Assembly: GCA_964392725.1 (NCBI GenBank)
Contig: CAYMPW010000016.1
Location: 1-30,040 of the forward strand
DNA from: CAYMPW01 sp964392725
GTDB lineage: Archaea > Thermoplasmatota > Thermoplasmata > Methanomassiliicoccales > Methanomethylophilaceae
Length of the DNA stretch: 30,040 nucleotides
Direction: 5' to 3'
Part shown: piece after piece, positions 23,207 through 30,040 of the stretch
Layout of the letters: the number at the start of each line of letters is the position of its first letter
How positions within the stretch are numbered: the stretch's first letter is position 1
The notes under the pieces: model-generated
Databases searched by the model: none
What the model saw: only the letters and a program-made list of their open reading frames with translations
Told to the model about the DNA's origin: nothing
Translations under genes and position numbers: made by a program

Positions 23207-24402
23207 CTAACAAATCATATAGTAATCCATATCAAAAAATCATGGATGATTTGGATATTTTGGTCAAGTCCAGATTTATCGAGATGTTTGGTTCAGTTTC
23301 AGAAAATAAATATGGTTGGCCCATATCCACATTGGGTAAAATATGTAATAAAAACTTATCATACGGTTCAACAGCTTCAGCGATCGATTATGATGGCGCT
23401 GTACGTTATGTTCGTATAACGGATATAACTGATAAAGGCACATTAGCTAACGATGTTAAATCTCCGAGTAAAATGGAAGAAAAATACATCCTTTGTGATG
23501 GGGATGTTTTGTTTGCACGCAGTGGGGCTACTGTTGGTAAGACATTTCAGTACAATTCAAAAGATGGTCTATGTGTATATGCAGGATATTTAATACGATT
23601 AATTCCAAATGCCGACATTGTAAATCCATCATATGTGTACCATTTTACTCAATCTGAAGACTATATAAATTTTATAAATAATGTAAAGCGTGGAGCAGCA
23701 CAGCCTAATATCAATGCTCAACAGTACAGTTCTCTCAAAATTGTGGTTCCACCAATAGAACTTCAAAACCAGTTCGCAGAGTTTGTAAAACAAGTCGATA
23801 AATCGAAATTAATATTGGAAAAGTGTATAAAAAAATATGATCAACTAATCAAATCCAGATTTATCGAGATGTTTGGGGACATCATTCGGAATGAAAAAAG
23901 TTGGAAAGTAGTAGAGTTAGGAAAAATTGGTGAATTCAAGACTGGAGGCACGCCATCTAGTAAACATCCTGAGTATTTTGAGGGAGATCTGCCCTGGATT
24001 TCTTCTACCGCATTAGGATCTAATTACATAGATAGAACCTCTGCAAAGTATTTGATAACGGAAGATGCAATACGCAATTCGGCCACATCGTTAATACCTG
24101 CTGGTTCACTGATAGTTGGTACAAGAATCAATGTTGGTAAATCGTCAATTAATACAGATCCGATCTGCACCTGTCAGGATGTGACGTCTTTATTTGATAT
24201 AGATCATAGATTTGATTTATTGTTCCTTAAACACTGTCTAGATAAGTACACACCGTATCTTGATTCTCAGAAAAAAGGGGCAACAATAAAAGGAATAACT
24301 AGTGATTTGCTCAAATCCGTTAAGATTCCATTACCTTCGCTAGATCTTCAAAAAGAGTATTCAGACTTTGTCAAACAAGTCGATAAATCGAAATTTGAAT
24401 AA
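23203..24402 (+). CDS. hsdS: Type I R-M specificity subunit S, two target recognition domains
   Basis: Determines the bipartite DNA target recognised by the M2S methylase and R2M2S nuclease. The 399-residue product has two repeats of the same plan. Each starts with SRFIEMFG, has a target recognition domain (about residues 30-185 and 225-385), and ends in FVKQVDKSK. Start is TTG at 23203, five bases after GAGGGG, overlapping the hsdM stop. The repeat units are exactly 195 codons apart at their first motifs. The DNA encoding the conserved flanks is nearly identical to that in the downstream half-gene, which suggests recombination between cassettes. The C-terminus ends straight after the second repeat (DKSKFE). 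The actual recognition sequence cannot be read off. Confidence 0.95.
   Translation: MTNKSYSNPYQKIMDDLDILVKSRFIEMFGSVSENKYGWPISTLGKICNKNLSYGSTASAIDYDGAVRYVRITDITDKGTLANDVKSPSKMEEKYILCDGDVLFARSGATVGKTFQYNSKDGLCVYAGYLIRLIPNADIVNPSYVYHFTQSEDYINFINNVKRGAAQPNINAQQYSSLKIVVPPIELQNQFAEFVKQVDKSKLILEKCIKKYDQLIKSRFIEMFGDIIRNEKSWKVVELGKIGEFKTGGTPSSKHPEYFEGDLPWISSTALGSNYIDRTSAKYLITEDAIRNSATSLIPAGSLIVGTRINVGKSSINTDPICTCQDVTSLFDIDHRFDLLFLKHCLDKYTPYLDSQKKGATIKGITSDLLKSVKIPLPSLDLQKEYSDFVKQVDKSKFE
23264..23291 (+). repeat. Repeat A1, start of TRD1
   Basis: 28-base repeat encoding K-SRFIEMFG; it differs from A2 and A3 at one base (CAAG for CAAA). It contains the core GATTTATCGA at 23273-23282, whose reverse complement lies in each B repeat. 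Confidence 0.85.
23752..23810 (+). repeat. Repeat B1, end of TRD1
   Basis: 59-base repeat encoding PIELQNQFAEFVKQVDKSK. It matches B3 (25904-25962) at 58 of 59 bases. It contains TCGATAAATC at 23795-23804, the inverse of the A-repeat core. Confidence 0.85.
23849..23876 (+). repeat. Repeat A2, start of TRD2
   Basis: 28 bases identical to A3 (25464-25491), encoding IKSRFIEMFG in the central conserved region of HsdS. The core GATTTATCGA is at 23858-23867. Confidence 0.88.
24367..24396 (+). repeat. Repeat B2, end of TRD2
   Basis: 30 bases identical to part of B3 (25934-25963), encoding FVKQVDKSKF just before the hsdS stop. The inverse core TCGATAAATC is at 24380-24389. The sequence just upstream of B2 differs from B1 and B3, so the TRD2 unit has a different history at that edge. 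Confidence 0.85.
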
Positions 24403-24482
24403 TATTCCTGTAAATCGTAGTAGAATTCAACATATTCTAGGTGGCATTAGATATTTTGACACGTAAAATATAGTCATGTAGC

Positions 24483-25460
24483 ATGAACAACAACATAATT
24501 GATAGAATTGAACGTTTATGCTACACATTTCTAGACAACACACAATTGAATAGCTTACACAAAGTACTCATAAACTGTTTATCCAAAGAAAAAGAAGAAC
24601 ACGATTCTTTTGATTTATCTGACAATGCAATAATTGAAACATTTATAGCATCCAAAAGAATTGAAGGTTGTTCGGAGAAAACAATAAATTACTATTCTTC
24701 AACAATTTCATTGGTTATCAAGCAGATCAAAAAACCCATTTCTCTGGTAGATACAAACGATCTAAGACATTTTCTCGCAGAATACCAGAATAAAAGAAAA
24801 GTCAGCAAGGTTACAATAGACAATATACGTAGAATCATGTCCTCTTTCTATTCATGGATGGAAGATGAAGATTACATTATGAAAAGTCCTGTAAGGCGCA
24901 TAAAGAAAGTCAAAACAACAAAAACAGTCAAAGAAGTATATTCTGACGAAACTTTGGAATTGCTCAGAGATGATTGTTGTAATCTGCGTGATTTAGCAAT
25001 GATAGATCTTCTTTCATCTACGGGAATGCGTGTCGGGGAATTGGTAAACTTAAAGCGTAGAGATGTTGATTTTCAAAACCGGGAATGTATTGTCGTTGGT
25101 AAGGGGGACAAAGAGCGTTTAGTTTATTTCGATGCAAGGACAAAGGTCCACCTGTCCAATTACCTGAATTCAAGAGACGATTCTAATCAATCTTTGTTTG
25201 TATCTTTATTAAAACCTCATAAAAGTTTGGAGATAAGCGGCGTAGAGATTCGATTAAAAAAGATTGGTAATCATTTGAATATCGGTAGAGTACATCCGCA
25301 TAAATTCAGAAGAACCTTGGCGACTCGGGCAATAGATAAAGGAATGCCGATAGAACAGGTTCAGGTGCTGCTGGGACATCAAAAAATAGATACGACTCTG
25401 GAATACGCGATGGTCAATCAAAACAACGTAAAGAATTCACATCGGAAGTATATAGGATGA
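24483..25460 (+). CDS. Tyrosine recombinase (XerC/XerD-like) within the hsdS locus
   Basis: A site-specific DNA recombinase of the phage integrase family, 325 residues. An N-terminal SAM-like core-binding domain (about 45-135) precedes the catalytic domain with all six usual positions: R183 in GMRVGELVNL, K207/K210 in GKGDKER, H273 and R276 in HPHKFRR, H299 in LLGHQ, and nucleophile Y308 in TTLEYAM. It looks fully active. It begins 80 bases after hsdS and its stop overlaps the start of the half-hsdS (ATGA), so they are co-translated. Given the repeats on both sides, the likely substrate is hsdS cassette DNA. Integration of a mobile element is the alternative, but no element ends are seen. Confidence 0.94.
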   Translation: MNNNIIDRIERLCYTFLDNTQLNSLHKVLINCLSKEKEEHDSFDLSDNAIIETFIASKRIEGCSEKTINYYSSTISLVIKQIKKPISLVDTNDLRHFLAEYQNKRKVSKVTIDNIRRIMSSFYSWMEDEDYIMKSPVRRIKKVKTTKTVKEVYSDETLELLRDDCCNLRDLAMIDLLSSTGMRVGELVNLKRRDVDFQNRECIVVGKGDKERLVYFDARTKVHLSNYLNSRDDSNQSLFVSLLKPHKSLEISGVEIRLKKIGNHLNIGRVHPHKFRRTLATRAIDKGMPIEQVQVLLGHQKIDTTLEYAMVNQNNVKNSHRKYIG

Positions 25461-26119
25461 GTTTCAAATCCAGATTTATCGAGATGTTTGGTACTGTTAA
25501 GAACAACTCAAAGAACTTCCCAAATACTACAATTGAAGCTTCATGTAAGATACTCGATTCTATGAGAATTCCGATAACTGCATCAGATCGCAAACCGGGA
25601 CCTTATCCATACTATGGTGCTAATGGAATCCAAGACAGTGTTGAAAGCTACATTTTTGATGGAAATTATGTATTAATTGCAGAGGATGGGGGTCATTTTA
25701 ATGAAATTGGGAGAGTTGCATACTCAATATGCGGAAAATGTTGGGTAAATAATCATGCACATATTTTACAACCACTTGATGTTTTGAATACATGTTATCT
25801 GGAAAATGCACTCAATACAATTGATTTTAGTTCAGAGGTAAATGGTACAACTCGCCAAAAATTAACACAGGCCGCTATGAGGAAAATAGTATTGTTGTTG
25901 CCCCCAATAGAACTTCAAAACCAGTTCGCAGAGTTTGTCAAACAAGTCGATAAATCGAAATTTATCTTCACTGAATTTGGAGGATTATTTTTACAATATG
26001 TATTGCAACATCAACCATATTATATAATTCAAAACATATTATTTTGTGTTACAAATGTACCCAGACAGCCAAATAATCGATCCGGATGCAATCGACATGT
26101 CCGAATTTCAAACTCGTAA
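25457..26119 (+). CDS. Half-length HsdS cassette with one target recognition domain
   Basis: The 220-residue reading frame starts MSFKSRFIEMFG, carries one target recognition domain of a third type (about residues 12-150, with YPYYGANGIQDSVESYIFDGNYV and the closing RQKLTQAAMRKIVLLLPPIELQ), and then the conserved FVKQVDKSKF. The remaining about 50 residues after repeat B3 (FTEFGGLFLQYVLQ...) resemble no HsdS and overlap the hsdR start, so the frame simply runs on past the cassette end. It is best seen as a donor cassette for exchange with hsdS. It could also be a working half-subunit that dimerises, as some single-TRD S proteins do. It is coupled to the recombinase gene. Confidence 0.85.
   Translation: MSFKSRFIEMFGTVKNNSKNFPNTTIEASCKILDSMRIPITASDRKPGPYPYYGANGIQDSVESYIFDGNYVLIAEDGGHFNEIGRVAYSICGKCWVNNHAHILQPLDVLNTCYLENALNTIDFSSEVNGTTRQKLTQAAMRKIVLLLPPIELQNQFAEFVKQVDKSKFIFTEFGGLFLQYVLQHQPYYIIQNILFCVTNVPRQPNNRSGCNRHVRISNS
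25464..25491 (+). repeat. Repeat A3, start of the half-hsdS TRD
   Basis: 28 bases identical to A2 (23849-23876). The core GATTTATCGA is at 25473-25482. It begins seven bases after the ATG of the half-gene. Confidence 0.88.
25904..25963 (+). repeat. Repeat B3, end of the half-hsdS TRD
   Basis: Matches B1 over 59 bases with one change and B2 over its last 30 bases exactly. The inverse core TCGATAAATC is at 25947-25956. Downstream sequence shared with hsdS stops here. Confidence 0.88.
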
Positions 26120-28841
26120 GGTGCTTATAGATACAGCTCTGATCAGAGTGGGATGGAAGTTAAACGTAGATTGGGTTGAAGAGTTTGAGTTGTTTGGAAT
26201 GCCAAATGCATCGAACGTGGGTTATGCAGATTATGTTTTATTTGGAGATGATGGTCGTCCATTGGCCGTAATCGAAGCTAAACGCACAACTATCGGCGTA
26301 TCGGTAGGCCGTCAACAAGCAAAATTATATGCAGACTTGTTGGAAAAAAAATTCAAGAGACGTCCTGTGATATTTTTAACCAATGGTTATGAGACTCGCA
26401 TATGGGACGATGCCCATTATCCTGAGCGTATTGTTTCTGGAATATACTCCAAACGTGATTTGGAGAAGTTATTTAATCTGAACACAGAACGCGCTCCAAG
26501 ATTTTCAAATATAGTCATAAACGATCAGATTTCAAACAGGTACTATCAAAAAGGTGCAATAAAATCCGTATGTGAAACGTTTGAAGAAATGCAAAGAAAA
26601 GCCCTACTCGTTATGGCAACGGGCAGTGGTAAAACGCGTACAGTCATATCTTTGGTTGATGTTTTAATACGTAACGGTTGGGTTAAAAACGTTCTTTTCC
26701 TCGCAGATAGAACAAGTTTGGTGCTACAAGCAAAGAGGGCTTTTTCTAATTTGTTGCCAGATTTATCAATTACAAATCTCTGTGATGCAAAATTCGATCC
26801 TAATGCAAGGTGTGTATTTTCTACATATCAATCTATGATAAATTGTATCGATAAGACTGTGGATGAAACAGGCGATTTAGTTTTCACATGTGGGCACTTC
26901 GATCTTATTGTTGTTGATGAAGCGCACAGAAGTATCTACAACAAATACAGAGATATTTTCGATTATTTCGATTCGTTATTGGTGGGGTTAACTGCAACAC
27001 CCAAAGATGAAGTTGATAAAAATACATATGATTTCTTCAATCTGATTCATGGTGAACCAACATATGGATACAGTCTGGGCCAGGCAGTTGAAGATGAATT
27101 TTTAGTAGACTACAATTCAATCGAAACCAAAATTAAATTTTTGGAAGAAGGTATCCGGTACGATGAATTGAGTGAAGAAGAGAAAAGACAGTATGAAGAA
27201 TTATTCATCGAAGATGGTGATGTAATCCCTGAGCACATCGACAGTCATCTGTTGAACTTATGGTTATTTAACAAGGATACTATTCTTCGTGTATTGGATA
27301 CGTTGATGACACGTGGTCTGAAAGTCGATTATGGCACACATGTTGGAAAAACAATTATTTTTGCCAGGAATCACAATCATGCAGAGGAGATCTATAGAAT
27401 TTTTTGGGAGCAATATCCAAGTTATCCCCCTCATTTTTGTAGAGTGATTGACAACTATACAAATTATGCCCAAGATCTAATCGATGATTTTTCTAATAAA
27501 GATAAGATGCCACAGATTGCGATTTCGGTGGATATGTTAGATACAGGAATAGACGTTCCCGAAATTCTTAACTTGGTATTTTTTAAGAAAGTTTTCAGCA
27601 AATCCAAATTCTGGCAAATGATTGGAAGAGGAACCAGACTGTGTCCGGGATTGATAGACGGAATCGATAAAAGTAAATTTTACATTTTCGATTTCTGTGG
27701 AAATTTCGAGTTTTTTAGAATAAACAATCATGGTTTGGAAGTAGATACAGTTTTAACTCTTCAGCAAAGGTTATTTTTATTAAAGCTTGAAATGATATAT
27801 CGTCTTCAGGCAGTTCAGTATCTTTCCGAAGATTTTATAAAATTCCGTCAGGAATTAGTCGACGACGTTCTCTATAAGATAAGGGAGTTGAATAGAGATA
27901 ATTTTTCAGTCAACTTGCATCTGAAATATGTTGATAAGTTTAGTTTGGATGAGACCTTCACCTGCATAAATTATAATGACATCAAAACAATCACTAGTGA
28001 GATCTCTCATTTGATTCTGCCATATGACGAGGATGTTGCAGCCGTTAGATTTGATGCATTATTGAGTGAAATTGAAGCGGGATTCCTCAAAGAATCTATT
28101 CCGGGAGGAAAGATAAGAGCATTGAAGAAGAAGATTCAATCTCTGTTAAAGATTGCAAACATTCCCGACGTTGCAATACATGTTCCATTTATGAGGATGA
28201 TATTGGATTCAGATTATCTTTACAACGCGGGCATTCAAGATTTTGAACATATTCGTATAGAATTACGCGATTTAATGAAATATATTAAACCCACTGTTCG
28301 TGGAACTAAAAAATCTAACATGACTGATACAATTTTAGAGATTGAAGAAAACGAATCTGAGATGGATGAAGATGATTATGTCAAATATCGGGAAAAAGCA
28401 GAATATTATGTCATAAAACATCAGGATGAGGAAGTAATAAAGAAACTCAAAACAAACATACCTCTCGATCAAGATGATATTTCACGGCTGGAAGAAATAT
28501 TATGGTTTGACATAGGATCCAAAGAAGATTATGAAGCTGAATACGGAAGTAAACCGTTGGGTCAGTTTGTAAGAGAAATTGTTGGATTGGATATGAATGC
28601 GGCAAAAGCAGCTTTCTCTGCATATTTGGACAATTCTGTTTTGAACCCAAGACAACTTTATTTTGTTAATCAGATTATAGAATACATAATTCATAATGGA
28701 ATGATTCTTGATTATTCTGTGTTGGGGGAGGCACCTTTCACAGATCGTGGAAGCGTGGTCGATTTATTCTCGGATGTACAGTTGTGGTTTGGAATCAAGA
28801 ATGTTATCGATACAATCAACAACAACGCTAAGGTCGTCTAA
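26097..28841 (+). CDS. hsdR: Type I restriction endonuclease subunit R
   Basis: The translocating nuclease subunit. From the ATG at 26097 it has 914 residues and starts MSEFQTRKVLIDTALIRVGW, a usual HsdR N-terminus. The PD-(D/E)XK nuclease is at VIEAKR (E60, K62). The SF2 motor follows with Walker A ATGSGKTRT (about 174-182), DEAH (274-277), GLTATPK, and QMIGRGTRLCPG as motif VI. A C-terminal helical region of EcoEI type completes it. In-frame starts at 26046 (GTG) and 26055 (ATG) lie inside the end of the half-hsdS frame, and none has a strong ribosome site, so the start is uncertain. It is last in the locus; its expression probably depends on upstream transcription through the cassette. Confidence 0.95.
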   Translation: MSEFQTRKVLIDTALIRVGWKLNVDWVEEFELFGMPNASNVGYADYVLFGDDGRPLAVIEAKRTTIGVSVGRQQAKLYADLLEKKFKRRPVIFLTNGYETRIWDDAHYPERIVSGIYSKRDLEKLFNLNTERAPRFSNIVINDQISNRYYQKGAIKSVCETFEEMQRKALLVMATGSGKTRTVISLVDVLIRNGWVKNVLFLADRTSLVLQAKRAFSNLLPDLSITNLCDAKFDPNARCVFSTYQSMINCIDKTVDETGDLVFTCGHFDLIVVDEAHRSIYNKYRDIFDYFDSLLVGLTATPKDEVDKNTYDFFNLIHGEPTYGYSLGQAVEDEFLVDYNSIETKIKFLEEGIRYDELSEEEKRQYEELFIEDGDVIPEHIDSHLLNLWLFNKDTILRVLDTLMTRGLKVDYGTHVGKTIIFARNHNHAEEIYRIFWEQYPSYPPHFCRVIDNYTNYAQDLIDDFSNKDKMPQIAISVDMLDTGIDVPEILNLVFFKKVFSKSKFWQMIGRGTRLCPGLIDGIDKSKFYIFDFCGNFEFFRINNHGLEVDTVLTLQQRLFLLKLEMIYRLQAVQYLSEDFIKFRQELVDDVLYKIRELNRDNFSVNLHLKYVDKFSLDETFTCINYNDIKTITSEISHLILPYDEDVAAVRFDALLSEIEAGFLKESIPGGKIRALKKKIQSLLKIANIPDVAIHVPFMRMILDSDYLYNAGIQDFEHIRIELRDLMKYIKPTVRGTKKSNMTDTILEIEENESEMDEDDYVKYREKAEYYVIKHQDEEVIKKLKTNIPLDQDDISRLEEILWFDIGSKEDYEAEYGSKPLGQFVREIVGLDMNAAKAAFSAYLDNSVLNPRQLYFVNQIIEYIIHNGMILDYSVLGEAPFTDRGSVVDLFSDVQLWFGIKNVIDTINNNAKVV

Positions 28842-28875
28842 GGAGTCTAAACCAATCTTTGGATTAGTCGATGAT

Positions 28876-28891
28876 TACAACACGTGTTGTA
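28876..28891. terminator. Perfect 16-base palindrome between convergent hsdR and CAT-fold genes
   Basis: TACAACACGTGTTGTA is exactly self-complementary and lies in the 62-base gap between two convergent stop codons. It could form a hairpin end signal for both transcripts, but it lacks a T-run, and a protein site or rearrangement scar is equally possible. Confidence 0.35.
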
Positions 28892-28903
28892 TATTAGTGG
28901 CAA

Positions 28904-29773
28904 TTATTCTGCTTCCACGGGCACATAAGGTTGTTCCAATACACTCGGATCTTTGAAAATTTCTTCAAATTTCTCTAAAGCACGTGTAAAGTAGAAACCG
29001 TCTGCTATTCTTTCATCTACGGTGAATGCCAAATCCATCATCGGACGTACAACAATTTCTCCATCGACCACACAAGGGCGGTCTTCGATTTTACTCACGC
29101 ACATGAACACAGAGTTGGTTCCCCATTCATTAAGGTGGTGGAATGGAGCTCCTCCATTTATGCTTCCCATGTTGGTTATAAAAATAGATGCAAAATTGGG
29201 GTCGTCTTCAATAAGGAATTTAGGTGCTTTTCCATAAAAATTCATGAAACGTAGATATGAAAATAACAATCTGCCCGTCATTCTAGGTAGTTTTGCAATG
29301 GCTCTTACGGCATCAAACCCATCTTCCGGTTTTTTGTTTCTGGTGCAGTTGATTTTGCTATACAGTTTATCGGAAACCTGGTATATCGTTTCTTCAGGAC
29401 CGAAAGACATGCGAATAACTTCTTCTTCGCTTTTTTCAGTGTATTGTCTTCTTGCAACAAAACCAACATCGAATGATTGACGTTGGTAATATCTGTATCC
29501 GCAAATGAATCTGTTCATTCTGGGTTTCATCGCAAAAACTCTGGAGGTTGTTGCAATCATGGTGGAAAATAAGCTTATGCTGTTATCGCCCTCGGCTTTT
29601 TTCTTAGAAACATAATCCATAAGGTTGGTTGTATCAACACTTATTTGAAGATACGATTCACAGTCTGCTCTGCTGGGCATCATGTATGGAAGCATTTTAT
29701 GCATGCTGTCCAAATCGTATAGGTATTTTCCATCTCTGCGATCTTTCCATCTTTTTTTAGAACCCATGTGCAT
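28904..29773 (-). CDS. E2/CAT-fold acyltransferase-like protein lacking the catalytic histidine
   Basis: 289 residues of the chloramphenicol acetyltransferase/2-oxoacid dehydrogenase E2 catalytic fold. Fold marks are LFSTMIATTSRVFAMKPRMNRFI, FDVGFVARR, FASIFITNMGSINGGAPFHHLNEWGTNSVF, and LAFTVDERIADGFYFTRALEKF. The last aligns with HHxxxDG of CAT and DHRxxDG of E2, but the catalytic histidine is replaced by E254 while DG (258-259) remains. No lipoyl or E1-binding domain is present, so it is not an intact dehydrogenase subunit. Function is unknown: a binding protein or an enzyme with altered chemistry. The ATG at 29767 is an alternative start. No operon partner is visible. Confidence 0.8.
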   Translation of the reverse strand: MHMGSKKRWKDRRDGKYLYDLDSMHKMLPYMMPSRADCESYLQISVDTTNLMDYVSKKKAEGDNSISLFSTMIATTSRVFAMKPRMNRFICGYRYYQRQSFDVGFVARRQYTEKSEEEVIRMSFGPEETIYQVSDKLYSKINCTRNKKPEDGFDAVRAIAKLPRMTGRLLFSYLRFMNFYGKAPKFLIEDDPNFASIFITNMGSINGGAPFHHLNEWGTNSVFMCVSKIEDRPCVVDGEIVVRPMMDLAFTVDERIADGFYFTRALEKFEEIFKDPSVLEQPYVPVEAE

Positions 29774-29942
29774 CCCAATTGTGTTAATGATAAATGCAAA
29801 ATGTGTGAATATAATAGTGTTTCTATTTTAGTGTAGGTTTAATTTTATCATTTTCAGGATAAAATCGCGCTATTGAAAACAATTTGATATTTTGGAGCAA
29901 ATTATAGTATTTTTGAAATATGCCAGGTTCTAAAAATCAATC
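29774..29942. other. AT-rich intergenic region
   Basis: 169 bases with no gene that I can support. It should hold the promoter of the CAT-fold gene (several TATA-like stretches are visible on the minus strand) and the end of the next gene. No clear hairpin or palindrome was seen. Confidence 0.5.
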
Positions 29943-30040
29943 TTATTTTTTCTTTTTAGGTTCCGGCAATTCTTCATACATGGCATCGAACAAACCTGTT
30001 AGATATTGTTTATCATCAGTTTTAGTAACCAATATCTTTT
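29943..30040 (-). CDS. C-terminal end of an unidentified protein (runs off window)
   Basis: An open frame enters from the right edge on the minus strand and ends TAA at 29943-29945. The visible residues include LVTKTDDKQYLTGLFDAMYE and the tail ELPEPKKKK. A lysine-rich end is common in archaeal proteins. Too short to assign; the frame is only supported by its codon character and position. Confidence 0.5.
   Translation of the reverse strand, partial: KILVTKTDDKQYLTGLFDAMYEELPEPKKKK

Noticed and set aside
23264..25963. CRISPR-like array
   Set aside because: The repeats are in coding sequence, are of two kinds at irregular spacing of hundreds of bases, and encode the conserved HsdS flanks.
25457..26119. 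Plain hsdS pseudogene from degradation
   Set aside because: The single TRD and both repeat flanks are intact, the start is coupled to the recombinase, and there are no internal stops. A cassette explains it better, although a non-functional state cannot be excluded.

Overview
The window is archaeal chromosome. Ribosomal proteins L18e, L13 and S9 sit next to RNA polymerase subunit N, archaeal-type TATA boxes and Shine-Dalgarno sites of the GGTGA/GAGG type are visible, and most neighbouring families are typical of methanogenic Euryarchaeota/Thermoplasmatota. I checked the stop codon of 35 genes: 19 are TAA, 16 are TGA and none is TAG. With the HdrD-like protein and the dihydropteroate synthase, this points (as inference) to the Methanomassiliicoccales, where TAG is kept for pyrrolysine. 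Gene density is very high, and no gene-free stretch exceeds about 210 bases.

Layout. 1-2780: a minus-strand lysine/aspartate operon (Lrp-type regulator, dapA, dapB, start of lysC) with a palindromic site and TATA-like box in front. 2781-5280: an MscS channel divergent from an archaeal prepilin-type peptidase. 5270-7208: a radical SAM enzyme of the AmmeMemoRadiSam type, translated after a ThiL-like kinase. 7333-10444: translationally coupled larA (nickel-pincer racemase family), an HdrD/GlcF-like iron-sulfur protein and folP. 10427-10630: a small Zn-binding, one-TM protein on the minus strand.

10723-12714 is the most striking segment: four tightly packed genes for a compact ubiquitin-like conjugation system. 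They are an E1-like adenylating enzyme, an 81-residue ubiquitin-like protein ending in Gly-Gly-Cys, an E2 with a canonical HPN...Cys active site, and an Rpn11-like JAMM isopeptidase. A perfect inverted repeat overlaps the likely leaderless promoter. No RING-type E3 is visible nearby. Downstream and convergent lie a hexuloisomerase and an endonuclease IV-like TIM barrel protein.

14540-16059: ribosomal proteins, rpoN and tRNA-Pro. 16118-16991: a divergent HxlR regulator/flavin-binding protein pair with a 20-bp inverted-repeat operator. 17049-19803: transport genes (GPR1/FUN34/YaaH acetate-type, a 4-TM protein, AGCS amino-acid:Na+ symporter). 19837-21588: an acyltransferase-3 membrane protein and a LarC consisting of the LarC1 domain only, which may serve the LarA upstream.

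21710-28841 is a complete type I restriction-modification locus, hsdM-hsdS-recombinase-half hsdS-hsdR, all on one strand. Each of three target recognition domains is bracketed by nearly identical DNA repeats, and a tyrosine recombinase lies between the full hsdS and the half-gene. This looks like a cassette system for changing methylation specificity. The window ends with an E2/CAT-like acyltransferase fold that lacks the catalytic histidine, and the tail of another gene.
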